Part shown: one piece after another, positions 26,901 through 35,965 of the stretch | How positions within the stretch are numbered: the first letter of the stretch is position 1 | How the letters are laid out: each line of letters begins with the position of its first letter | NCBI GenBank assembly: GCA_048498515.1 | Contig: JBEHXV010000013.1 | Location: 1 to 64,000 of the forward strand | DNA: 64,000 bases | Direction of reading: 5' to 3' | Origin: UBA4416 sp048498515 | Lineage (GTDB): Bacteria; Bacteroidota; Bacteroidia; B-17B0; Aurantibacillaceae | The notes under the pieces: model-generated | Seen by the model: only the letters and a program-made list of their open reading frames with translations | Told to the model about the DNA's origin: nothing | Databases searched by the model: none | Program-made: the position numbers and the translations under genes

Positions 26901-29069
26901 TGAACCTGCAAATTTCGGCGAATCAGCTGCAGAAATGTTTGGTGTAATAACCGTAACCGGCAATGTACTTGTAATAGTATAAGAGCTGGTGCTTATTTGC
27001 GCCCTGTTACCTGTTAACAAACTAACAAATGAGATTTGCCCTTTTACTACCAAGGGTTCAGGCCTTCTGAAAAATATTTCGGCATAATCGGCATACTGGT
27101 GTGCATGATGGTGTACATGGTTCCAGTCAAAACTTGTTCTTACCAAGGTGTTATCAGGCTCAGCAGCCAACCCTGCCAAAAGGTTTTGTTCAGCAACGGT
27201 GGTCAGGATCAGGGTTTTGTCGGGAATAGCTTCAGCAGGGTCTTCATCCTGGATCAATTGCACGGCAAAGTTGAACGGAGGTAATAAATGCGATTGTTTA
27301 GGGAATAACGTAATTGCCGTTACAGGATTGCTTCGTTTGGAAACCCTGGAGAACCAGTTGATGGCATAAGAACGGTATTCGTGTGTTCCTTCTTCTTCTT
27401 CCTGGTGGGTGTATATTTTCGGTCCGCCGTTTTCTAAAATTGGCATTGTTTCCGGGATACCCGTTACATCAAGGTAATCTGTATCATGACTTATTTCCGG
27501 TTTGCGAAAATTCGATTCGCTTATTTCCCTGTAATCCAAGCCATACGCTACAGGCTGTGTTTCGTCGCACAGGCAAAACTCGGTAGGGTCCCAATAGAAC
27601 GGGCCAAATGGTTTTTCAAAATTAAAAGGGCCACGGTTTATATTGATAAAGCGCAGGTCCCCAAATGGGGCATAGCCATTGGCATCTGTCAACATGGTTG
27701 GTGTCGATGTCCCGTTATCAACCGTAATGCCATAAGTAAGCGGAGTAAGGGCAGGTATGGGCGGCAATTTATAGTCGGTAATGCTTACCGGCGTGGTCAT
27801 GTAAATATGGGTTCGTTGTGCGTTGGTTGTATAGGGCGTTTCAAGTTTTTTATACGTCTTGTACTCCAGGCAATAAATGGTCGGTTTTTTGTCAAGGTTC
27901 TTTATCCCGTCAATATGTCCCAGACCCAGAACCCTTGCCACATGGTAATCGAGCGACATCAGGCGGATCATGTCAAGATAACTGATGTTTTGTGTAGTTG
28001 GATCGCCCGGGGTGTTTGAAGGGAGGCTGGCCAGCGCCCTCTCATCGGTTGCGCTCAGTTTCATGTAGGTGTGCACAAAGTTTTGTAAACTGTTGATGTC
28101 GTTACCGGCCGGCGCGGTTGCGCTAAAGGTAAAGCCCGGTCTTCTCCAACGGTCGAAGTAATTTTGTTTGTTAATGGTAAACTGGCCTGCTGCATTGTTG
28201 TCGTTAAATTTAGGCCAGTGCCCGTTTACGCCATCCACTTCATTGGGCATAAAGCGGGTCGACATGATGAGGTCATCAGTTGTGAGGGCAAAATCACCAA
28301 CGTCTTCCCATCCGCCTTTTTCATCCGTTGAGTTAACGCCTTTTATGTAATCTTCATAACAGTAGATCCGGATCTCTTTCCAGGAAGCATTGACATAGTC
28401 AAAGCGAATGTATTGTATGTTCTCACATGAAATTGTTTTAACCGAAGATGGATAAAATTTCTTGCGGCACGACACCTGCTTTTGTGTCACATCCGACGTA
28501 TCGGGAAGCGTTACCGATTCAACCCTCACATAATCTGTTTTATCCGATCGCAGGCCCAGTTCAAGTTCCGCGTAAAAAAATAATTTATTGTCGGTTTCAA
28601 CCTCTACAATGCCGGTATAGGCATTTAGCAAGGCTATGGTGTTAAAGGTTGTTTGCGCGGCTCTTAACACGTCGTACTGCACGTAATCCATAAAGCGAAC
28701 AGTAACATTGGTAGTTGTGCCGCTCAGGCTGTCAACCGGCAACGTATACTTCCAGGCACGCAGGGTGCCGCTGTTTACAACGGTTGTTTGGTTAACTTTA
28801 AAATTAACGGTTGTAAAAAACTTGTTCTTAAACTTGGTACGATAGATCTTGATAAAATCATTGTCCCTGTTAAAACCCTGTGTTGATACATAAGGCGCGT
28901 TTAGCGTGTAGTTTCCTTTTGCTAAATGGTTATCGCCCAGGATCTTGAAAAAATCCCACCTTAAATGATTTCCCTTTACAGTTTTATCAGTGCCATCGGA
29001 GCCTGCAGCCTGCAGGTAAGTGTAAGGACTTTGTATAATCGGGTTGTGGTTTAAATCAACTTTTGACAT
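22815..29069 (-). CDS. Giant 2,084-residue beta-rich protein without export signal
   Basis: Not recognised as a known family. The N-terminus (MSKVDLNHNPIIQSPYTYLQ) has no signal peptide or lipobox, and the C-terminus is not a T9SS domain. The whole protein is beta-rich. A His cluster NHVHHHAHQYADYAEIFFRR lies near residue 648. Fibronectin-III-like segments lie around 1590-1700. The last 375 residues are three tandem repeats of 123-127 residues (1710-1836, 1837-1961, 1962-2084), each with '(H/G)..F(N/M).(M/I)D(I/V)..(T/E)DDL' and an '(S/N)PNR.Y' type motif. It begins 11 bases after the other 2,084-residue gene, so the two are expected to be made together. Possible role: structural fibre or recognition protein (inference only). 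Confidence 0.75.
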   Translation of the reverse strand: MSKVDLNHNPIIQSPYTYLQAAGSDGTDKTVKGNHLRWDFFKILGDNHLAKGNYTLNAPYVSTQGFNRDNDFIKIYRTKFKNKFFTTVNFKVNQTTVVNSGTLRAWKYTLPVDSLSGTTTNVTVRFMDYVQYDVLRAAQTTFNTIALLNAYTGIVEVETDNKLFFYAELELGLRSDKTDYVRVESVTLPDTSDVTQKQVSCRKKFYPSSVKTISCENIQYIRFDYVNASWKEIRIYCYEDYIKGVNSTDEKGGWEDVGDFALTTDDLIMSTRFMPNEVDGVNGHWPKFNDNNAAGQFTINKQNYFDRWRRPGFTFSATAPAGNDINSLQNFVHTYMKLSATDERALASLPSNTPGDPTTQNISYLDMIRLMSLDYHVARVLGLGHIDGIKNLDKKPTIYCLEYKTYKKLETPYTTNAQRTHIYMTTPVSITDYKLPPIPALTPLTYGITVDNGTSTPTMLTDANGYAPFGDLRFININRGPFNFEKPFGPFYWDPTEFCLCDETQPVAYGLDYREISESNFRKPEISHDTDYLDVTGIPETMPILENGGPKIYTHQEEEEGTHEYRSYAINWFSRVSKRSNPVTAITLFPKQSHLLPPFNFAVQLIQDEDPAEAIPDKTLILTTVAEQNLLAGLAAEPDNTLVRTSFDWNHVHHHAHQYADYAEIFFRRPEPLVVKGQISFVSLLTGNRAQISTSSYTITSTLPVTVITPNISAADSPKFAGSFFSSGGENYVIESVLSSGANPTFIVKLIKQVTASADPAHPGQFISNETYKAPITGDLFFTAENMGEAGNWDLRHSRRIYLEKFYTNAQVTLRISPTHTKTYDIKSIALGPGGNTRVTVEKPIDIGFSSGLTLEYAVKHEIMAITASSVTINGNHTADFSTGKAFRIFANRLNDGLYTVSSSAIVSGNTVITLGATLNTSLIDGLIEVIVSRPVMSINTPSNFFRISGNCVPEIDAAKIEYKTETDGSLSRYVVGGIKDTVTFTPLLTNPPSGSGFLPEGTGFIQLNFQSYDLLPHPDSEVNWYKGTVRLKDVSGQTQVYPVTFIGYLTPTAPAHLAVIIQDPGFIPASAQSGPSPADIYTLNLSASQTANFHPSYKLYLKADDGVNPVTGVALPGSATNFDRDEILPVQNDPNEGSRQTYMSIRAYDIKNDLESFLSNPVVLLAQKISLPKKPDTPKGPLYATRPDFYGKSTYTFDTKLDTTGGRVPYSAVFYRTSEDRVLDLLYKKSTQASILDDLDGLVSTVNPDAILKHDPDLWNILFGAMGDGVSGDFMPYNGSTPPYVWPLPDNEEFFLVYETNKAISASNPSGGYVFPFASGFNFNFATSNYTIYGKPWTPVQILKRAIQDAFISLTEQPPMFSYVKTGTITSSVKAKSRDANGNILNANTHDIFPMIRKLPGLTDTVLRFTDYTLDGASKSLYFYRALEMDDKFKFSEASLPVGPVLMVNSYPPDKPQIRKLVTRLQDVTTNTPSSVWFDINEYSANEKISKVEIYRATNELDALSIRTMKKAKSILWGNPLVDDFTDVDFPPYGETLHYRLIAIREVEDVQDVLLAPAPSPGDPIPTQITDMPSLPSSVSKTSIVDVINPEAPILHSVNGTATPSALQNVILKWSPTCYNGTYRLQKLNANGNWVQLYSEKVTDTPMQYPPLNVSSMPDFVNYPETVSLPRVDENGNAVYHRYRVQVENSSGLFNLTEYELTLAQGASDLQQADSVLSYTDGTLHNLPVLKTTNLVAGANYPDSMTFTHLNEPLPAGHNTFMGIDITVTDDLNNSETITISFAGGSALFNAISAPTLDLTSPNRVYTVKTTLYTDFAPNGAAQVFTINYLAGPAYDLSQITGLVKLTDSNHDVNPLLSGNINNGVAYPTSLLFTKIVNVTSIGQTYNHMDITVTDDLGNTATKTIGVSDNDVLFTVADGLAVDNTNPNRSYEIKAKIVTDEVPSGNEITYNISYTYTPCDDLNTVTAVAKYTDSNGTSIDPLTSQTITAVTHPNGSISISVYGSIALPSGHSFNHMDVILEDDLGGSFLKTTSSLATPTTFNHGDGNLVLNGSNPHRTYFVTCVLYTNLCSNGSTYSYTVKYQ

Positions 29070-29080
29070 AATATTTTAAT

Positions 29081-32000
29081 TTAGATAGAATAGGAATTTA
29101 GATCAATTTCAACATCAATAACATTTACATCGGCATAACTTACACCATTGTATAATTTGTAACGGAAGGTAAACTTCATCCTGGCTGTAGGATCCATGCC
29201 AAAACTAAAGTTGCGTCCGGTGACAAACATTTTGGTGCGGTCTTTTGAATGAATAACATAATGGTCGTAAGGGCTGTTCCATGATGAACCATTCCATGCC
29301 GCTACTTCAAGTGTTTCGTTCGGTTCAGTGCTCGACATGTTAGGATCAGCTTTTGGAAGCTTAGGATCATTGAATGGTTCCGGATTGCGGATCAGGATGC
29401 CAATAATGTTTCCGGTATCAGGATGCTTAATGATATTGAACTCGGTAGTTACAGCAGCATGCAGGATGTTGTAATCAATATGGAAAACACCATTAATGAG
29501 CCGGTCGAACTGGTCGGCATATTGCACCTTGATCTCATCCGGGATAAAATTCTCATTGTTGGTGATGACAATACCGGCAAGACTCATGTCGATAATGGAA
29601 TTGACTTTTACAGCGTCTAAAACAAAAACAGCTTCTTTTACAACAATGTCAAGTTCATTTTTCTTCAAAATGTAACTCTTCACCTGCTCATCAAAGTCTT
29701 TGTAACGCGATGTTTGAAACACGTAGGTGTGCGCCAGCGATTCGTAATCTTTTACCGCGTACTGGCCTTGTATCCAGGGGTTATATTTAGCAATGAATTG
29801 AGCTGTATATAATTTAAGCGGTTTCAGGTTCAGCGTTTTCTTTGTTGAAATATCAATTGGCGTTAAAAGTATAGAAGGTGCGCAAGGCGTTCCGTTTGAC
29901 AGGATGTTGCTGAGCGTACTGATATCGTTATTGATACTGTTGATGTTTGCCGTTGGCACAATGCCGGCCACAAAGCCAAGAGTAGGGCTTACTTCCGGAA
30001 TGGTCGAGTCTTCCGGATCCCTTATCACAACTGCCAGCGATGATTTGGCAATGTAAGGATGTGGTGAACCTGAAGTTGCTGTTGTATCTACCCAGTCATT
30101 GTAAAATTCATATACGTAATTATACAGGTAAAACATCCTTAATTCGGCATTCATGTAAAACAGTGGTTTTGCATTGATGATATCGCCATCGGCATTTGGG
30201 TACGACTTGGTGTAATCAATGTAAAATTTAAGGGTTGATAATTTAAAATCATCCGTTTTATCAGCCAGGTCAAGTTTAGCGTAATCTTTACGCAATTCAG
30301 GAACAGCAGTGGCGTTGTCAACAGGGTATTTATGGTAATGCCCCACAGGTCCTGCTGTTTTAAAACCATATACCATATCAAGGTAATATGGAGCAGTTAA
30401 CGCCGATGAGCCGCCTTCCCTGTATAACCTGTCCGATGTTCGTACCCTTATGGCAAATGTGGTGTTCGGTCTCCAGATAGGTTGCAGCGTTTTGTTGATG
30501 CTGTTGAACAGCGTTTGATTATTGGCATCTTGCTGGGCTGCTGTTGGAATGGTTTGGTTCAATAAAAAGTTGGCATAGGATAAGAAACATACCCGGTAAA
30601 GAGCTGTGCTGCATTTATCATAGCAGTAAGCCATTGGCAGGCAGCATTTTCCAAGTATCTCAACTTCCCTTAATTCTCCGCCAATGAACACAGTTGCCCT
30701 TATGAGGAAATAATAATTGGCTCCTGCTGTTGCACCTGTGGTATAGGGAGTAACGCTGATGATGGAATTGATGTTTGAAAAGCTGAAACCAGGAAATGGT
30801 TTTAATAATTCAAAAGAGTAATTACAGCTGAAACCCGCATTGTCGGCTATAGTGAACAACAGGGTAGTACCCGACATATAACCCTGAGTAAGAGTAATGG
30901 TGTTTTCTTTGAAATTTTTATTAGAATACAGGCTTGTTCCCATGTACACGCCATCGTAGGTTGCCTGGAACATAGGATTTAGCTGAACAAGAGGCGCGGT
31001 GAAATGTTTGTTCTTAATAAGTGTGCTGAGGAAATTTTGCATGTCTCTTAATTGGAGGGCAATTTTTTCATCTATTTTAAGGCATACAATGTTCCTTTCC
31101 TGCGATGGTGTTTCATAACAGGATACGGAAGTGATCTTTACATAATCAATGTTCCTCGTAGCATGCTGGTAAGCTATTTCGTTTGCCCAGTCAGCGGCAT
31201 TATAATTTTTGGATTTAACAAGGTCGTAGCTAAAGGTTGGTAAACCACCCGATAACACAGGATTGCCCGATGGATCGAGAACCGTTAAACGCTCGTAATA
31301 TTTTACATTTACGCTTGGTGCTCCTGAATTAATGAGCAAGTTCACATAACGCATTGGTTCATTAAAGAAGATCTCCACCAGATTGCCAGGTTGTATTAAA
31401 AGCCCATTGGCTACACCAAGATAAGGAGCTGTTAACACAAGCCCATCCTGAGTAGTGATTTTAAACACAACACCTTTATACGTATTCAATACATTGCCCG
31501 GGTATGTTTTGTAAACCTGGTCTTTATCAAAGGTGATGCAGGTTTTAGGAACTTCATTACCCGGACATAATAATGTATTGCCGTTAATTCCCAGATTCTC
31601 TACCGGTAACGAACCCATGGTAGCGGCGTAGGATAACGGTGTGGTGGCAAGTATGCGGAGCTTGTTGTTATAACCAGGCCTTTGTTGTTGCCAGTAACCC
31701 CATTTCATAGCGGTAATGGCTGCGGGGCTCACCATGGTGCCAACCTGTGTAGTTCCGGGGAACATTGGCACAAGGGCATCATAAAAATTATAATCCTGCC
31801 AGCTTCCGCCGCTAATGTTCTCGTCCCAATACTTTATGTCAATGCTTTCAAAGAAGTATTCATGCCGCACACGGTCGGAGTAACCTCTTTGCGGTGGTAC
31901 ATATTCCACATACTCGCATGGCGAGCTCATGCCGCCAATCTTATCAAGATTGTGCGCGCCGCTTGCTGTAGGCGATACATTTAATCCTTTTTTAAATTCA

Positions 32001-35000
32001 ATGTCAATGAACGTATCAACCGGTACGCGGAATTTATCTGCCTCCGGATGATTGTTGATCCACAGGTCAGGATGTTTAATGGCCGGTGAGGTTAAGGACT
32101 GGCTGTCGTTTAAAATATCGGTTGCCAGGTTCAGTGTTTCGCCGGTAACCATGTGTGTTGACTTTGCAACCTTGGTAAGATCGTTCGCGTTGGATGTGGA
32201 CGAACCTTCGGTTACATCAACCAATACAGGGTTCCTGGTAGAGTTTAACGAACTGTCGAAATTCCATGTGAACTGGAAACGTGCGCAACGTTCTTTCTTC
32301 AGAACTTTTACGCATACTTCAAACTCGCCCGTAATGATGTGTGGTTTTGGCGCTTCGGCAGCCAATGTTGCTCCACCGGATACGGTGAAACCAAAGCCGC
32401 AACATTTAAGCGATACGGTACCTCCAAGTTGTATGGAACCTCCAATTTGTTTGGGCCTGAAACTGATGCGCCCTTTGGTATCCATAAACGCTTTCAGTTC
32501 GGCACTTAACGGACTGAACGATTTCTTTAACTCAAAGCTCACACCGGCACCGGCACGAATGCCGCTGTTCGAGATCATGAAATAGAAATACATATTCAGG
32601 ATATCGAACACCCGCGCTTGTATACGCATGGAGTCAGGCGATTCGCGGCCTATGTTAAAGTAAAATGCCGAGGCGTCGCCAAAGAAGAAACCTAATTCAG
32701 TAACACCGTCAACGGTAACCAATTTGCCGGTATCTTCCGGAATTTTATAATTGATGCCAAAGCCTGCTTCTACCGAGTGGCTGGTAATGGCAATAATGGC
32801 AAAGAATGGCGGATCGGGAACAGCGTCGAGGCTTATCCTGTCTTTTAAGAATTGTGCCTGGCCCTGGAACAGGAATACATCTGGTAGCGATAGCAGGAAG
32901 AATAATTTTGATGAGAAGATCTTTCCTGAATCGCTGGATGTGGCAAGAGATACGCCGGCACCAACACTAAAGCCTTCTTTGATGGAGAACTTGGAAAGCT
33001 GGATGCCTTCTTTATAATCGGGATCTATTTTTGCTTTGTAATACTGCCACCATTCACCATCATCCGGTATTCCGGCGGCAAATTTGGTAGCCACATAACG
33101 TTTGCCGAAGATGGCCCTGAAACCATAAATACCTAAACCGGTTGTTCCTAAAAGAATAGGTGTGGAAATCTCTACACCCAAATCGATGATGAACGCGGGA
33201 ACCTGAGGCGTCATGCGCATGGAGGCGCTGGCTTCCAAACCCTTGAATTTTGGAATGGAAATGTACACGCCGCCGGCATATTCGGTAGCGTTTTTGAGGA
33301 TGGATAATAAAGGATCAACGGTTCCGGGAGGAATTTGCGGATCTTTAATGGACAGGAATCCTTTTATAATTACCGCGGCGTCTTTTGGATCGGAACTGCC
33401 CGGAATAATAATATCAATGGCAAGACTTTCTAAACGGATAAACCATTTGAACGGATGACTTGAGTTAAATGGTCCATCGGTTGTATAATAATATTTTATG
33501 CCTTTTCCGCGCGCGTCTACACCCCCCGGGTCTACTTTTACACCTCCGTCGAAACCAAAATATTTGTATTTACGGTCGTCTTTTTCGTAAGAACCCAGGT
33601 GGATAGCTGTAATACCGATCTTGGCTGGACCCAGTTTTAGTTCAAACGCTTTTGGTAAATAAATGGAACCACCTTCAATTTCAAACTTACCATCGTCGTA
33701 AATAATAAGTTTTTTAATGTCTACTTTATCCGGTAAAAATTTACCGATCGGGGCTTGCAGAAGGAAATCGATGTCGCCCGAGATGCCAATGTAAAAACGC
33801 CCATCGTCATTTTTACCGAAGAACAGGCTCTTAATATCAAAGGAAAACACATCCGGGATCTTAATCACCGTTACTCCGGCAGCAACCGATGCCACCACGT
33901 TAAACTCGCCGTCCTGACCAATGTGTATCTGAATGAGGATAGTGGCATCAGCTCCCGTAGTGTCTTTAAAGCCCGGAATCTTCATGGTGCCCGTGATGTT
34001 GGAACCAATTACAGCGTTTTGATGGAACGTGAGATCGAAGGCATTCAGTGTAGCTTCGAAACCGCTGCCAAATTTAATGCCTATTAAAGGGTTGGATTCG
34101 CGAACGGCTGGTGTGGTTGGCGTGGCAGGAGTGACAATTACCCCCCTTAAACCAATGGTGCCTGATAGACCACCTGTCCCTGCTAATAAATTACTCACAT
34201 ATAACTCACCTGTCGATCCCGGATTGTGGTTCCAGTCGGTAGGAAAAGTAACAATGCCATTTTTTATATACACACCTATGAAATCATCCGGCCGGCCATC
34301 GGCAATTGCTTCCGGAATGTTTTTGGTGCGCGAAAGATCCAGCTTTACATCGTCCAGCTCAAGGGTAAATTTTGTACCTAAAATAAACGATTTTGTGAAA
34401 TTGATATTTGGCGTTTGGTGAAGGTTGATCTCAAAGCCCTTATCGGTTGAGTAGGTAATAGACCCAACATTGAATGTTAATTGCGATTTATAAGGTTCAG
34501 GCAAAGGATCGCCAATTACTGTTGAAGGATTGTTGTCAAGATCGGCTGTTTCAACAGGTACGAAAACGCTTCTTGGAAATTCGAGCGCTACTACAATTGA
34601 GTTGATTGAGAAGTCGAGCTGAGGAATGAATTTCGCCAGGATGTCCTTAAAATCGATTTCTCCGAGAATACGGGAAAACAGTATTTTTATTTTTGCAATA
34701 ATATCGTCAAGATTAATGCTGCCCTCGCTTAAAAAATCGTCGTATACCATCGTAAAAATATCGATGTCGAGATTTTCGATCGTGTCTACGAGGTTGGTGA
34801 GAACTTCTTCTGTGTTGATAGAGCTTAGCAGCTCAATGGTTTCATCATTTATCTCATTGAATTTGGCCACAAATTCGTCATAAGGACTAGCTTCCGCTCC
34901 AAGAAAAACTTCAATTAATTCCTGTAATAATTTCTTTTTATCTATGTCCAATATGCTAAGAAACAAATTGAAGTATGCTATAGGTTGTTGAGAAAAACTG

Positions 35001-35335
35001 CTAATGTCAAATCCTTTTACATATTTCAAGCCTTCTATGCGATAGCCAAATGAAATGGGAATGGCAGAACTTTCCGTGCTAAGCCCGTTTGGATTAAGAA
35101 CCAAAGCTAAACCATTGGTTCCAGGTATTTCAACCGCAAGCCTTTGGTAGGAGATAATAGTAATGTTGTAATGTACCGATGAGCCATCCGAACTTGCCTG
35201 GATCAAAAAATCCTTGTAGTACAAATCATGGAATACATTATTCAAAGCATCCTGTAAGAAGCCAATATCAATAACGGGAATTTTGTCCAGGTCAACAAGC
35301 GTAGTCAGCGACGGATAGAATTTAGTTGTAGGCAT
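29081..35335 (-). CDS. Giant 2,084-residue beta-groove-like protein without export signal
   Basis: Not firmly recognised. MPTTKFYPSLTTL opens without a signal peptide and the end has no sorting domain. Residues about 120-260 are helical and acidic. About 270-1080 is a long series of amphipathic beta-strands with short motifs such as 'GFEATLNAFDLTFHQNAVIG', 'GTTGLGIYGFRAIFGKRYV' and 'GFGINYKIPEDTGKLV'. These recall DUF6603-like or bridge-type lipid-binding proteins in texture; this is impression, not proof. A Cys-rich stretch (GKCCLPMAYCYDKCS) lies near 1565. It starts three bases after the stop of the small secreted-protein gene and is followed after 11 bases by the second giant gene. Confidence 0.72.
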   Translation of the reverse strand: MPTTKFYPSLTTLVDLDKIPVIDIGFLQDALNNVFHDLYYKDFLIQASSDGSSVHYNITIISYQRLAVEIPGTNGLALVLNPNGLSTESSAIPISFGYRIEGLKYVKGFDISSFSQQPIAYFNLFLSILDIDKKKLLQELIEVFLGAEASPYDEFVAKFNEINDETIELLSSINTEEVLTNLVDTIENLDIDIFTMVYDDFLSEGSINLDDIIAKIKILFSRILGEIDFKDILAKFIPQLDFSINSIVVALEFPRSVFVPVETADLDNNPSTVIGDPLPEPYKSQLTFNVGSITYSTDKGFEINLHQTPNINFTKSFILGTKFTLELDDVKLDLSRTKNIPEAIADGRPDDFIGVYIKNGIVTFPTDWNHNPGSTGELYVSNLLAGTGGLSGTIGLRGVIVTPATPTTPAVRESNPLIGIKFGSGFEATLNAFDLTFHQNAVIGSNITGTMKIPGFKDTTGADATILIQIHIGQDGEFNVVASVAAGVTVIKIPDVFSFDIKSLFFGKNDDGRFYIGISGDIDFLLQAPIGKFLPDKVDIKKLIIYDDGKFEIEGGSIYLPKAFELKLGPAKIGITAIHLGSYEKDDRKYKYFGFDGGVKVDPGGVDARGKGIKYYYTTDGPFNSSHPFKWFIRLESLAIDIIIPGSSDPKDAAVIIKGFLSIKDPQIPPGTVDPLLSILKNATEYAGGVYISIPKFKGLEASASMRMTPQVPAFIIDLGVEISTPILLGTTGLGIYGFRAIFGKRYVATKFAAGIPDDGEWWQYYKAKIDPDYKEGIQLSKFSIKEGFSVGAGVSLATSSDSGKIFSSKLFFLLSLPDVFLFQGQAQFLKDRISLDAVPDPPFFAIIAITSHSVEAGFGINYKIPEDTGKLVTVDGVTELGFFFGDASAFYFNIGRESPDSMRIQARVFDILNMYFYFMISNSGIRAGAGVSFELKKSFSPLSAELKAFMDTKGRISFRPKQIGGSIQLGGTVSLKCCGFGFTVSGGATLAAEAPKPHIITGEFEVCVKVLKKERCARFQFTWNFDSSLNSTRNPVLVDVTEGSSTSNANDLTKVAKSTHMVTGETLNLATDILNDSQSLTSPAIKHPDLWINNHPEADKFRVPVDTFIDIEFKKGLNVSPTASGAHNLDKIGGMSSPCEYVEYVPPQRGYSDRVRHEYFFESIDIKYWDENISGGSWQDYNFYDALVPMFPGTTQVGTMVSPAAITAMKWGYWQQQRPGYNNKLRILATTPLSYAATMGSLPVENLGINGNTLLCPGNEVPKTCITFDKDQVYKTYPGNVLNTYKGVVFKITTQDGLVLTAPYLGVANGLLIQPGNLVEIFFNEPMRYVNLLINSGAPSVNVKYYERLTVLDPSGNPVLSGGLPTFSYDLVKSKNYNAADWANEIAYQHATRNIDYVKITSVSCYETPSQERNIVCLKIDEKIALQLRDMQNFLSTLIKNKHFTAPLVQLNPMFQATYDGVYMGTSLYSNKNFKENTITLTQGYMSGTTLLFTIADNAGFSCNYSFELLKPFPGFSFSNINSIISVTPYTTGATAGANYYFLIRATVFIGGELREVEILGKCCLPMAYCYDKCSTALYRVCFLSYANFLLNQTIPTAAQQDANNQTLFNSINKTLQPIWRPNTTFAIRVRTSDRLYREGGSSALTAPYYLDMVYGFKTAGPVGHYHKYPVDNATAVPELRKDYAKLDLADKTDDFKLSTLKFYIDYTKSYPNADGDIINAKPLFYMNAELRMFYLYNYVYEFYNDWVDTTATSGSPHPYIAKSSLAVVIRDPEDSTIPEVSPTLGFVAGIVPTANINSINNDISTLSNILSNGTPCAPSILLTPIDISTKKTLNLKPLKLYTAQFIAKYNPWIQGQYAVKDYESLAHTYVFQTSRYKDFDEQVKSYILKKNELDIVVKEAVFVLDAVKVNSIIDMSLAGIVITNNENFIPDEIKVQYADQFDRLINGVFHIDYNILHAAVTTEFNIIKHPDTGNIIGILIRNPEPFNDPKLPKADPNMSSTEPNETLEVAAWNGSSWNSPYDHYVIHSKDRTKMFVTGRNFSFGMDPTARMKFTFRYKLYNGVSYADVNVIDVEIDLNSYSI

Positions 35336-35338
35336 ATC

Positions 35339-35932
35339 TTAATTTTTTTTCTTTTTATATTTTCTTGAATTTTGTAATCCCTTCATCGGATGAGGAATAT
35401 AAGTACAAGCGTTGCAAATATTTTTTAAGGTTTTTGCGTCACCTTCTTTTCTTTCGAACACATTTTTTGTAATAGTATCAAGATCTATTGTATAATCACC
35501 TGTTTTGTAAAAAATGGAATCAATAAACACAAATGACTCTTTTTCGCTCATGTTATAAATGTTTAAAACCATGGAGTCCTTTTTGTTTGTAACCACCACT
35601 CTCAGGCTTTTTTCAAATTGATATTTAATTCCCATGGAATAACAGGCCAAGCCATTTATAGAATCGGTCAGTGTGCAACTCATTTTATAAATGATGCCCG
35701 AAGTTTTATATTCTTTTGGGAAAGCGGGATGCTTTTTATCATTGGTTAATCCTTTTTCCGATGTATATACTTTAATCCTGTAATCTTTGTTGTAAAGTAA
35801 ATCTCCCTTGTAAAAACTAACGATTCTGTTATTAGAGTCAAAAATGTTGAAATTGATGACATTGTCCATTGGCTGGGAGCTTAACTTACCCAACATAAGA
35901 GACAATAGGATTATTAATGTGCAGTGTTTCAT
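35339..35932 (-). CDS. Small secreted protein of unknown function
   Basis: Protein of 197 residues. A signal peptide (MKHCTLIILLSLMLGKLSSQ) is cleaved near residue 20. The body is not recognised. It has four Cys in two groups (near 86/97 and in NICNACTYIPHP near 173) and ends in a very basic tail (KYKKKKN). There is no T9SS domain. It sits between the Pcp-like gene (33 bases upstream) and the first giant gene (three bases downstream). It is one of only two cluster products with a visible export signal, so at least part of the system acts in the periplasm or outside. Confidence 0.72.
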   Translation of the reverse strand: MKHCTLIILLSLMLGKLSSQPMDNVINFNIFDSNNRIVSFYKGDLLYNKDYRIKVYTSEKGLTNDKKHPAFPKEYKTSGIIYKMSCTLTDSINGLACYSMGIKYQFEKSLRVVVTNKKDSMVLNIYNMSEKESFVFIDSIFYKTGDYTIDLDTITKNVFERKEGDAKTLKNICNACTYIPHPMKGLQNSRKYKKKKN

Positions 35933-35965
35933 TTATAAATACAAATAATCTTCATGGATTAAAAC

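Noticed and set aside
27486..28019. Plus-strand frame of 177 codons inside the giant gene
   Set aside because: Antisense to continuous coding sequence, with no recognisable protein features.
32052..32585. Plus-strand frame of 177 codons inside the other giant gene
   Set aside because: Same reason; it lies opposite a well-ordered beta-rich coding region.
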